A stretch of DNA of 7,393 nt from an uncultured Thiotrichaceae bacterium (lineage in GTDB: Bacteria; Pseudomonadota; Gammaproteobacteria; Thiotrichales; Thiotrichaceae): the NCBI GenBank assembly GCA_938038645.1, contig CALHTA010000072.1, positions 1 to 7,393 of the forward strand. The letters run 5' to 3'. Numbering within the stretch: the stretch's first letter is position 1; every line of letters begins with the position of its first letter. Both the position numbers and the translations under genes were made by a program. The notes under the pieces were generated by a model that saw nothing but the letters and a program-made list of their open reading frames with translations, was not told the origin of the DNA and made no database searches. Positions 1 to 6,574 of the stretch are shown here, in pieces.

Positions 1-111
1 CATATTGCGGATCAGCATTATATGGTTGAAAAGGGGCAGGTAGTTTGGTCTGGAAGTGCAGCAGATCTTTCAGCTGATCCTGAGTTAAAAGCTCGATATT
101 TAGGGATTTAA
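1..111 (+). CDS. C-terminal end of a LivF-like branched-chain amino acid-type ABC transporter ATPase (5' truncated by window edge)
   Basis: Frame 1 is open from the left edge to TAA at 109-111 and encodes 36 residues. The peptide starts HIADQHYMVEKGQVVWSG and ends DPELKARYLGI. This is the typical C-terminus of LivF-family ATPases: the segment after the H-loop with 'A-D-x-x-Y-V-(L/M)-E-x-G', then 'G-x-x-x-x-L-x-x-D-P-x-(V/L)-x-x-x-Y-L-G'. LivF pairs with LivG on the cytoplasmic face of a LivHM importer for branched-chain amino acids, and many paralogues carry aromatic acids, amides or other organic solutes. The Y-L-G ending favours LivF over UrtE of the urea importer, but this is a weak distinction on 36 residues. 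Walker A, Walker B and the signature motif lie outside the window. The next gene starts only 7 bases later on the same strand, which suggests co-transcription. Confidence 0.85.
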   Translation, partial: HIADQHYMVEKGQVVWSGSAADLSADPELKARYLGI

Positions 112-118
112 AGTCTTT

Positions 119-1402
119 ATGTCAGATCAAGTGATTATTGCGGGCGGTGGAATTGGCGGGTTGACGATGGCGTTAACGCTGCATCAGATTGGTGTCGCGT
201 GCACTGTCATCGAATCCTCACCCGAAATGCTCGCACTGGGTGTCGGGATTAATATTCAACCGAATGCTGTGCGCGAACTTTATGACCTTGGAATTAGCAG
301 CGATGATCTGGATGCCGTCGGTGTAGCGGCTCAAGAATGGGCGCTTGTTGGTTTAAACGGCAAAGAAGTGTACTCTGAATCGCGTGGCCTTAAAGCTGGG
401 TATAAATGGCCACAGTACGCAGCTCATCGTGGTGAACTGCATATGATGCTGTATCGCAAGGTGGTTGAACGGCTTGGTGAAGACGCCGTGCTTTTGGGTA
501 CCAAAGTCTTAGGCTATGACATTGAAGCCTCAGGGGTGTCTGTTCGGCTGCGAGGGCCGGCAGGCAAAGAAGATAAGATACAGGGTCGGCTCTTGATAGG
601 TGCTGACGGCATTCACTCTGCTATCCGTGCGCAAATGCACCCAGACCAGCCTCCGATACATTGGGGTGGAGCCGTCATGTGGCGGGGTACCGTGCGTGCT
701 AAGCCACTGCGTACAGAATCGTCTTTCATTGGATTGGGGACTCATCGCCATCGCATGGTGATTTATCCGATATCAAAGCCTGATGCAGAAGGTAAGGCGC
801 TAGTTAACTGGATTGCCGAGGTAACTATGGATAACGATGGGGGCTGGCAACACCAAGGCTGGTTCCGCCCTACTCAGGTTGAAGACTTTATCCATCACTT
901 CAAAGAATTTAAATATGATTGGCTCGATGTGCCTGAAATGCTTAGCCAAACAGACTGCGCTTATGAAAACCCAATGATTGATCGCGACCCGATCCCAACG
1001 TGGATAGATGGGCCTGTGGCTTTGATGGGTGATGCCGCTCATGCAATGTACCCCACGGGGTCCAATGGCGCGAGCCAAGCTATTGTTGATGCACGCATCA
1101 TCGGAGCACAAATATTGGAGAAAGGGGTAACAGCTGAGGCGCTAGAGGCTTACAACAACATGCTTTGCGGCCCTATATCTGAGCTTGTGTTGCGCAACCG
1201 CGGTGCGGGACCCTTCGGATTATTAAATATATTGAATGATCGCTGTGGCGGGGTATTTGAAGATATTGAAGATGTCATTCCTTCGAAGGAAAGAGCAGAT
1301 TTTATGGCGAAGTATAAGGCTGCTGCGGGGTTTGCTATCGATAAACTAAACGCAGCAAAGCCAACGATTCCTCCCAACGCTAGGCAAATACAGGCTGGCT
1401 AA
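119..1402 (+). CDS. FAD-dependent class A monooxygenase (salicylate hydroxylase / PhzS-like flavin-dependent oxidoreductase)
   Basis: A 427-residue soluble flavoprotein of the p-hydroxybenzoate hydroxylase superfamily (PF01494-type fold). Such enzymes use NAD(P)H and O2 to hydroxylate, or oxidatively decarboxylate, an aromatic or related substrate in the cytoplasm. The Rossmann dinucleotide motif GGGIGG is at residues 9-14, with the ribose-binding acidic residue E32 ending strand 2. The conserved arginine lies in HRGELH (R104), the 'DG' motif is GADGIHSAIR (161-170), and the 'GD' motif is GDAAHAMYPTGSNGASQAI (304-322), which binds FAD and NAD(P)H. Length is normal for the family. The ATG is well placed because the nucleotide-binding strand begins at residue 4; the ribosome binding site is poor (AGGGA at 102-106, 12 bases upstream, inside the preceding gene), consistent with coupled translation. 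The substrate cannot be read from the sequence. The neighbouring importer ATPase suggests a catabolic role; a role in modifying a secondary metabolite, as for PhzS, is the alternative. Confidence 0.88.
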   Translation: MSDQVIIAGGGIGGLTMALTLHQIGVACTVIESSPEMLALGVGINIQPNAVRELYDLGISSDDLDAVGVAAQEWALVGLNGKEVYSESRGLKAGYKWPQYAAHRGELHMMLYRKVVERLGEDAVLLGTKVLGYDIEASGVSVRLRGPAGKEDKIQGRLLIGADGIHSAIRAQMHPDQPPIHWGGAVMWRGTVRAKPLRTESSFIGLGTHRHRMVIYPISKPDAEGKALVNWIAEVTMDNDGGWQHQGWFRPTQVEDFIHHFKEFKYDWLDVPEMLSQTDCAYENPMIDRDPIPTWIDGPVALMGDAAHAMYPTGSNGASQAIVDARIIGAQILEKGVTAEALEAYNNMLCGPISELVLRNRGAGPFGLLNILNDRCGGVFEDIEDVIPSKERADFMAKYKAAAGFAIDKLNAAKPTIPPNARQIQAG

Positions 1403-1423
1403 TCGACTAGACAGCCTGTATTT
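1386..1423. terminator. Probable bidirectional hairpin terminator between convergent genes
   Basis: A perfect 12-bp inverted repeat: AAATACAGGCTG at 1386-1397 and CAGCCTGTATTT at 1412-1423. Three further pairs (CTA 1399-1401 with TAG 1408-1410) can close the loop after one mismatch. The A/T-rich outer arms give a short U run at the 3' side in either direction, so the structure could stop transcripts of both the monooxygenase (+) and the DUF4340 gene (-). The left arm and the monooxygenase stop codon (1400-1402) are inside the hairpin. The U tract is short (three T, then AATGGG on the + strand), so efficiency is uncertain. Confidence 0.65.
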
Positions 1424-1433
1424 AATGGGTCAC

Positions 1434-2486
1434 CTACTGCTTAGAACTTTCTACAGCAGGAGTTTCTTTTTCCTCTTCAACTTGCACTTCTTTTTCTACC
1501 TCAGAGGGAGCTTCTTTTTCTTCTGCTTTCGCCTCTGCGTCAGGCTCTGACTCTAGGCTTTTCAACCACTTATCTTTGTCCATTTTCTCAATGACATTCT
1601 TAGCGGTGAAATCACTGATTTGAAAATACTCCGGACGATCAGATACCTTTAAAACATAATCCTCAGTATCCTTGATCTTGCCCAATTGATAAGAGCGCTC
1701 ACCCGCTTCATGCACCAATTTTAAGTTTAGCTTTGCCTGCTCAAGCTCATATTCTGGCTTGCTCTCTTTACCTAGCACTTTGCTAATCCGCATATTGACG
1801 AGCGGCGAAATCGCATCTTTCAATGCCTGTTGATCTAGCGTTTTCCCTGCTTCCAGGTCCGCGGCTTTCCACTCCATCGCCTTATCGTCATCTGAATCAC
1901 TCGCTTTGACTTTTTCTAAGGTCATGCCGCTGATTTCTAGCTTTTTCACATCATCAGTGTTCAGAATAAGCAGTCCTTTATCTTGCCAATCGTCCAGTGA
2001 AGCGGGGATATCGTAACTGCCAATCGCAGCAGTATAGACGGCATTTTGCGAGCCATTTCGCACGTGGCTTTTTCTAGCACCCGCGCCGCTACCGACATAG
2101 ATTTCCGCGAGCATATCACCGGACTTTTTCAGCTGGATATGACGTTCAAAATCCTTCTCAGCCACCTTGAATCGGCCTAATGCACTTTCAGATGTCGCCA
2201 CAGGCAAGCCAAACTTAAGACCCCCTAGCTTAGAAAGCATCGCATCAACCTTGCCTTCCTCAATCGGGAAGTCGCCTGCCGTCAGCCATTTACCGTTCTT
2301 TTTGGCTAATTCAACAGGCTCATCTCCATCAGTAATGACCAGCTGGTCGACCTCTGCCTTGTCAAAAGCCAACAAGCTACTAGCAGCCGCTTGATCATTA
2401 AGCGAGGTTTTCCCTGAAAATGCCCAAACAGCCAAAGCAACTTGTACTACGGCCACAGCGGCCAGTATTGTGATTATTGTTTTCAT
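1434..2486 (-). CDS. DUF4340 domain protein, membrane-anchored periplasmic partner of a Gld-type ABC transporter
   Basis: 350 residues. An N-terminal hydrophobic helix (about 4-23, after MK) has no clear cleavage or lipobox site and should anchor the protein in the inner membrane with the rest in the periplasm. Two related halves can be seen: about 64-173 and about 203-310. Each starts with a 'W' strand (GKWLTA, MEWKAA), then a helix, a strand pair, and an aromatic-rich end (Y151 ... W167; Y285, F288 ... W307). This is the usual layout of DUF4340 proteins, which are encoded beside GldA/GldF/GldG-like ABC genes. The last 39 residues (312-350) are a low-complexity tail rich in Glu, Lys, Ala and Pro, probably disordered. 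It is the last gene of the operon: its ATG is 3 bases after the permease stop and has a strong GGAGGT site. The biochemical function of the family is not known; structural or substrate-binding support of the transporter is inference from context. Confidence 0.85.
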   Translation of the reverse strand: MKTIITILAAVAVVQVALAVWAFSGKTSLNDQAAASSLLAFDKAEVDQLVITDGDEPVELAKKNGKWLTAGDFPIEEGKVDAMLSKLGGLKFGLPVATSESALGRFKVAEKDFERHIQLKKSGDMLAEIYVGSGAGARKSHVRNGSQNAVYTAAIGSYDIPASLDDWQDKGLLILNTDDVKKLEISGMTLEKVKASDSDDDKAMEWKAADLEAGKTLDQQALKDAISPLVNMRISKVLGKESKPEYELEQAKLNLKLVHEAGERSYQLGKIKDTEDYVLKVSDRPEYFQISDFTAKNVIEKMDKDKWLKSLESEPDAEAKAEEKEAPSEVEKEVQVEEEKETPAVESSKQ

Positions 2487-2489
2487 AAT

Positions 2490-5402
2490 TTATACCTCCG
2501 CTAATAAACGTGTGTAATGTTTCTGCTTGCTCGCGTTGCGAAGCTTACGCCATCCCCAAACTAACAATAATCCTAAAATGGCTAAGCCATAGTTAAGATA
2601 CTCCCAGAAGAAGCGAGTGGACTGGGTCATTGGTTCAAGCGTCCGGGCGAACTGTGCTCTACCTCTTATGCTAAGTAGGCTTTGATCATCCAAAGACCAA
2701 TCAATTGCGTTCTGGATAAATTCTAACGGCCGGGTGTAATAGGTCCCTTGAGCCTGCGACGCTAAGCTTTGAACCTGATCAGAGGCAAAGGTATTACTCG
2801 CTAAAAGGATGATTCGGGCCGAATCTGAAGAGCGTTCAATGACGCTACTAACAACCGTTTTTTGATCTTCCTCATTAGCTTCATCTTCTGGTGGAGTGCC
2901 ATTTTTGAGATCGTCAGCCAAGGCCATCGGCGACTCAGGCTTATCTTTAGTTTCCAGCAATGGAGAGTCTTTACCCTTGAACCAAGACTCAAATCGACCA
3001 TCCACTGCAACCGCTAACAACTCACTGCCACGCTCATCCACAGGCTTAAAACCAGTCTGTGGGAAGCTGCGATAGTTTGGCATGATATTGAGCGCTTCAG
3101 ACACCCAGCTTTGATTTGAAGACTTCAACAACTCAGCAACGTTGCGCTCCTTATTTTTGTCTTTATCAAGATCGATAGGCGACGCCCAGTTTAATGTCAA
3201 TTGGCGCAGTGCTGAGGTCGTCGGGTTATCATTGCTTAATGACGCCCCGCGTAAATCAGGAAAATGCGGATAAGGCATCATCTTAATTTCATTCAAAGAC
3301 AAGCCACCTAGCTGTCGACGTACTGGCACTGGCAACGATGCGTTTTGAGGGTCGAGAACCATCGTGTTTTCAACCGTTAAACCATGATGCTTCAACCAGT
3401 CTTCCATACCTGAAGTATGGTTCTTAGCATCCAGGCTATTCGTTACTGCCACATCAAACGGCGAGGTTGCCAACATCACTGTGCCACCCTGCATCAAGAA
3501 CTGATCCACGGCAAACAGCTGTTTATCGTCCAATTTATCAGGCCCTAACAACACCAACATGTCGGCAGCAGTCGGCACCTGTCCGTCTTTCAAATCAGTA
3601 TCGATAATTCGGGCATTCTCACCCACCATTTGACGTAAACCACCGTAGCTTTTGCCTTGAGGTGGTTGCGGCATGTAAGGGTTAGCCGGTGCTTGTTGTG
3701 GCGGAGTGACTAAAGCAATTGTCTTTAAATAACCCGGTGCCATCCGCTTCACCGCGGCTTCAATAGACTGCTTTAAACTCGATTGGTCCAGCTGATTAGG
3801 CAGCGGTACCTGCACCAATTCACCTTCGCCTTGAAGCAACATGTAAAACCAGAAAGGTTTAGGATCAAATATATTGGCAATCTGCGGCCCAAACCCATAG
3901 TCTTTTTGAAGCTGTGCGGCTAAAGCAGGGTCAGCATCGGGGTCAGCAAACGTGACTTCAAACTTGCCAGCAGAATCTTTCTTTAACGTCTCAACGGTTT
4001 CTGTTAATTGCTTGCGCAATTCCGCCAATGATTCAGGCAAATTGTTCTCCGCTGAAACATACGCAGTAAATTGCACTGGCTTCTTCAAGCTACTAAATAT
4101 ATTTCCACCTGCCTGATAAGCATTCGCAATCTTTTTTACTGACCGAGTAATGGCGTATTCAGGGTTTTTCAACAACACCTCAGGCTCAGCTGAGCCATCA
4201 CCTTTAACCTCGATCAAGTCGTTAAAGGTCAACGTTTCATATTGATCACCGTAAGCCACAACCAGATCAAAGTAGGAATTTACAACGCCTGATTCATAAC
4301 GGCTAGCCATGCGAAATGGAACCGGTCGAATGCCGTATTTCTCAGCGGCCTCTTCCTCAATAGATTGGTCGGTATGCGGGTCAACAAACTCAACACGAAC
4401 TCGGTCACCGCCCACGATTTGATACTCTTCCAACAGATCTTTTATCTGGGGTGTGAGCGGCTCAAGTAGCGGATGGCTCTTGGATGAGAAATAACCTCGA
4501 ATTAATAGAGGTTCCTGTAACTGTTGCAGATATTGACGTGTCGAATCTGACAGGGAGTAAATTTTCCCTTCGGTTAAATCTACGCGAGCTGAACCAATAG
4601 GGTTCAACCAAACATTGGCTAAGATGAAATTCAAAATAGCCAGCCCCAACACCATCATCCACTGCTTATGTTTGGACTGAATCGGGTTCCCTGCCCAGCG
4701 GAATCGCTCCAGTGAAAATAGGTTAAGCGCTAAAAATATACCTACAATCGACAGATAGTAATAAAGGTCTCGAATGTCCAACACGCCCCTAGTAATAGAA
4801 TCAAAACGTGAGCCAGTGCCCAACAGCTCCATGAATCCTGAAACCTTATGGCCAAACAATCCGGTCAGCACACCTGAGCCAAGAAGATAGAAAATACCCG
4901 CAACCGCCACCGTAAGAATCAATGCAACTACGGGATTATCGGTACGCGCACTCATGTATAAACCGATGGCAATATAGGCGGCAGCTAAGAACAAACTGGC
5001 AAGATAACCACCCAACACTGGACCCCAATCTAAAGGCCCAATCATCGAAACGGTTAGTGGTAGTGGAGCCGTTAACAACAAGGCCAATGCCACCAATGCT
5101 AAGCTGGCAAAAAACTTACCAAGCACTAATCTCAAAGGAGAGACGGGACTCGTTAGGAGACTTTCTAGAGTGCCCGCACGCCGCTCTTCTGACCAGCTGC
5201 GCATCGTTAAGGCGGCGACCAAGAAGATTAGCAGAATGGGCATCCAACGAAATAACGGTTTAAGATCGGCGATATTGCGGGCAAAAAATGCTTCCGCCCA
5301 AAAGAAAATGAATAGGTTAACCAGTAAAAATGCACCCATAAACAACCATGCGGCTGGGGAGGCAAAGAAACTGTTAAATTCTTTACGAAAAACTTGAAAC
5401 AT
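2490..5402 (-). CDS. Gld-type ABC transporter permease fused to periplasmic auxiliary subunit (GldF-GldG fusion)
   Basis: 970 residues combining two proteins that are separate in classical gliding-motility loci. Residues 1-240 are a GldF/ABC-2-type permease, starting with the family-typical cytoplasmic MFQVFRKEFNSFFASP. It has about six membrane segments (near 17-37, 52-68, 96-118, 128-150, 157-180, 213-231), and the cytoplasmic loop SWSEERRAGTLESLLTSPVS (69-88) is characteristic of this family. A new membrane helix at about 248-268 starts the GldG-type part, followed by ARVDLTEGKIYSLSDSTRQY (272-291), the hallmark entry of the ABC_transp_aux (PF09822-like) periplasmic domain. A GATase-like Rossmann segment is at about 614-646 (DMLVLLGP ... 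GGTVMLAT). A C-terminal helix (about 932-950) with a basic end re-anchors the chain. Two low-complexity loops stand out: Pro/Gln-rich 567-583 and acidic 811-848. The start is set by an AGGAGGG site 6 bases upstream. The transported substrate is unknown; a gliding role is not implied by homology alone. Confidence 0.9.
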   Translation of the reverse strand: MFQVFRKEFNSFFASPAAWLFMGAFLLVNLFIFFWAEAFFARNIADLKPLFRWMPILLIFLVAALTMRSWSEERRAGTLESLLTSPVSPLRLVLGKFFASLALVALALLLTAPLPLTVSMIGPLDWGPVLGGYLASLFLAAAYIAIGLYMSARTDNPVVALILTVAVAGIFYLLGSGVLTGLFGHKVSGFMELLGTGSRFDSITRGVLDIRDLYYYLSIVGIFLALNLFSLERFRWAGNPIQSKHKQWMMVLGLAILNFILANVWLNPIGSARVDLTEGKIYSLSDSTRQYLQQLQEPLLIRGYFSSKSHPLLEPLTPQIKDLLEEYQIVGGDRVRVEFVDPHTDQSIEEEAAEKYGIRPVPFRMASRYESGVVNSYFDLVVAYGDQYETLTFNDLIEVKGDGSAEPEVLLKNPEYAITRSVKKIANAYQAGGNIFSSLKKPVQFTAYVSAENNLPESLAELRKQLTETVETLKKDSAGKFEVTFADPDADPALAAQLQKDYGFGPQIANIFDPKPFWFYMLLQGEGELVQVPLPNQLDQSSLKQSIEAAVKRMAPGYLKTIALVTPPQQAPANPYMPQPPQGKSYGGLRQMVGENARIIDTDLKDGQVPTAADMLVLLGPDKLDDKQLFAVDQFLMQGGTVMLATSPFDVAVTNSLDAKNHTSGMEDWLKHHGLTVENTMVLDPQNASLPVPVRRQLGGLSLNEIKMMPYPHFPDLRGASLSNDNPTTSALRQLTLNWASPIDLDKDKNKERNVAELLKSSNQSWVSEALNIMPNYRSFPQTGFKPVDERGSELLAVAVDGRFESWFKGKDSPLLETKDKPESPMALADDLKNGTPPEDEANEEDQKTVVSSVIERSSDSARIILLASNTFASDQVQSLASQAQGTYYTRPLEFIQNAIDWSLDDQSLLSIRGRAQFARTLEPMTQSTRFFWEYLNYGLAILGLLLVWGWRKLRNASKQKHYTRLLAEV
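2494..2499 (-). promoter_or_regulatory. Shine-Dalgarno site of the DUF4340 gene inside the preceding gene
   Basis: The - strand reads GGAGGT, 7 bases before the ATG at 2486-2484. The site forms part of the last sense codons of the permease gene (Glu-Val before TAA), so a ribosome finishing the permease terminates on top of it. This fixes the DUF4340 start and suggests translational coupling. Confidence 0.8.
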
Positions 5403-5408
5403 GACTGA

Positions 5409-5415
5409 CCCTCCT
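5409..5415 (-). promoter_or_regulatory. Strong Shine-Dalgarno site of the permease gene overlapping the ATPase stop codon
   Basis: The - strand reads AGGAGGG, 6 bases before the permease ATG (5402-5400). Its first two bases are the last two of the ATPase TAG stop (5416-5414). Termination and re-initiation should be coupled here, which would balance ATPase and permease amounts. Confidence 0.85.
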
Positions 5416-6376
5416 AAGCTGTAGCAGGCTGAGATTGTTTATTAGAATGCATTTCTGAATGTATCTGAAAATCACCAGAATTGACGTCAGCAAAAACGGT
5501 TTCTAGGTTGCGTTTTTCAGGTTGAATGCTGAATAACTTATCGCCCTTTTCCAGCACAGCAGAAGCAACACCTGAAGCTAAATCTGCGTCAGCTTCCAGA
5601 ACATATTTCACCTGATCGTTTACCGACTCTATTGATTTAACCGCTTTAACACCGTTCAGTTCGAGTAGGTAATCTGAGGCTTTGGGGTTATCTAGCGTCA
5701 GTAATAAGTGCTGACCGGACTGCAATTCGTCAAGCTTCGCATCAACCGCAAGCTCACCCCCTCGCATAATCAACACGCGCTCACAAACCGCCTGAACTTC
5801 CTGAAGAATGTGGGTTGAGATAATGACGGTTGCTGTTTGTGCAAGCTCTCGAATCAACTCTCGCATTTGCCGAATTTGGGTAGGATCGAGGCCATTAGTT
5901 GGCTCATCTAAGATAATGATATCCGGCTCGTGCAATATGGCCTGAGCAACGCCGACACGCTGACGTAAACCACGCGAAAGAGTTTGGATTGAAGCGGTTG
6001 CCTTATCGATTAATGAGGTACGTTGAATAGCTCGAGCCACTGCTTTGCTTTGCTTACTTTTTGGAACGCCATGGAGGCTGGCTTGATATTCCAGATAATC
6101 TATGACCGTCATTTCTGGCCAGACTGGGCAATTTTCTGGGAGGTAACCAATTCGCTTTTGGATGGCTTGAGTGTTTTTACCCACCTCAAGATTATCAACT
6201 CGAATATCGCCAGAGGTGGGCTCAAGATATCCTGTGATCATTTTCATAATGGTTGTTTTACCAGCACCGTTATGGCCCAGCAACCCAACCACCTCGCCAG
6301 GTTGAATCTCAAATGAGACAGTATCAACGGCTTTAAAGTCGCCATAGTGACGACTCAGATTATTGACGTGAATCAT
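5414..6376 (-). CDS. GldA/DrrA-type ABC transporter ATP-binding protein
   Basis: 320 residues; the cytoplasmic ATPase that would form a dimer under the fused permease encoded directly downstream. Visible motifs: Walker A GHNGAGKTT (34-42), Q-loop region GYLPEN (77-82) with Glu81 in the usual Gln position, signature LSRGLRQRVG (133-142), Walker B IIILDEPTNGLD (153-164) with catalytic Glu158, and the H-loop STHIL with His189. The Glu in the Q-loop and the LS(R/K)GxRQR signature are normal for the GldA/DrrA/CcmA-like branch, so I read this as a working ATPase. Residues about 220-300 form the extra C-terminal domain common in this branch (ending LETVFADV), followed by a polar tail. It is the first gene of the operon. 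The ribosome binding site is weak (GAGAA, about 7-8 bases before ATG) compared with the two downstream genes. Exporter rather than importer is the family expectation; direction and substrate are not visible. Confidence 0.92.
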   Translation of the reverse strand: MIHVNNLSRHYGDFKAVDTVSFEIQPGEVVGLLGHNGAGKTTIMKMITGYLEPTSGDIRVDNLEVGKNTQAIQKRIGYLPENCPVWPEMTVIDYLEYQASLHGVPKSKQSKAVARAIQRTSLIDKATASIQTLSRGLRQRVGVAQAILHEPDIIILDEPTNGLDPTQIRQMRELIRELAQTATVIISTHILQEVQAVCERVLIMRGGELAVDAKLDELQSGQHLLLTLDNPKASDYLLELNGVKAVKSIESVNDQVKYVLEADADLASGVASAVLEKGDKLFSIQPEKRNLETVFADVNSGDFQIHSEMHSNKQSQPATA

Positions 6377-6453
6377 GATTATTTCTCAACGTTTGTATTT
6401 TTATTAAGGTTGTTTCTTCTCTATTCGTTGTTTTTGGATGAAGAACGAGGAGT

Positions 6454-6481
6454 ATTTTATGAATTATTTTTAGATTTTCAA
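6454..6481 (-). promoter_or_regulatory. Candidate sigma70 promoter for the ATPase-permease-DUF4340 operon
   Basis: On the - strand, TTGAAA (6481-6476) and TAAAAT (6459-6454) are each 5 of 6 matches to the -35 and -10 consensus, with a 16-base spacer. Transcription would start near 6447 and give a leader of about 70 bases. A second, poorer candidate lies upstream: TTGTCA (6529-6524), an 18-base spacer and TAATAT (6505-6500). The whole spacer 6377-6574 is 54/198 G+C (27%), so chance matches are easy and the call is only suggestive. Confidence 0.4.
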
Positions 6482-6525
6482 GATTCTGAAAAAGCAGAAA
6501 TATTACAATTTTTTCATTTTTTGTG

Positions 6526-6555
6526 ACAACATGACACCACTTGATTTGGTGTTGT
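6526..6555 (-). terminator. Weak hairpin downstream of the GH43 gene, possible terminator or mRNA 3' end
   Basis: The - strand contains ACACCA (6552-6547), a 7-base loop and TGGTGT (6539-6534). An alternative outer pairing is ACAACA (6555-6550) with TGTTGT (6531-6526). It lies about 20 bases after the GH43 stop. No U run follows in the - direction (the next bases are CACAAAAAATG), so it is not a textbook intrinsic terminator. Read-through from the GH43 gene into the ABC operon remains possible. Confidence 0.25.
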
Positions 6556-6574
6556 ATTAATCAGTAAAACATCG

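Noticed and set aside
800..1111. A 103-codon frame on the - strand opposite the monooxygenase.
   Set aside because: It lies wholly inside a gene with all its family motifs and has no credible ribosome binding site or domain.
4922..5397. Open frames of 75-113 codons on the + strand opposite the permease gene.
   Set aside because: They are antisense shadows of a strong coding region, have basic, low-quality protein composition, and resemble no family I know.
5414..6376. Possible loss of ATPase activity because Gln is missing from the Q-loop and the signature is LSRGL rather than LSGGQ.
   Set aside because: These substitutions are usual in the GldA/DrrA branch, and Walker A, Walker B, the catalytic Glu and the H-loop His are all intact.
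6447..6473. On the + strand, GAGGAG followed by ATG and a four-codon reading frame (M-N-Y-F-stop), resembling a leader peptide.
   Set aside because: No + strand gene follows it; downstream is the antisense of the GH43 gene. In AT-rich DNA such a short frame is expected by chance.
6484..6499. A small hairpin TTCTG / CAGAA with a 6-base loop.
   Set aside because: Only five pairs in a 27% G+C spacer, overlapping the palindrome already reported; no independent support.
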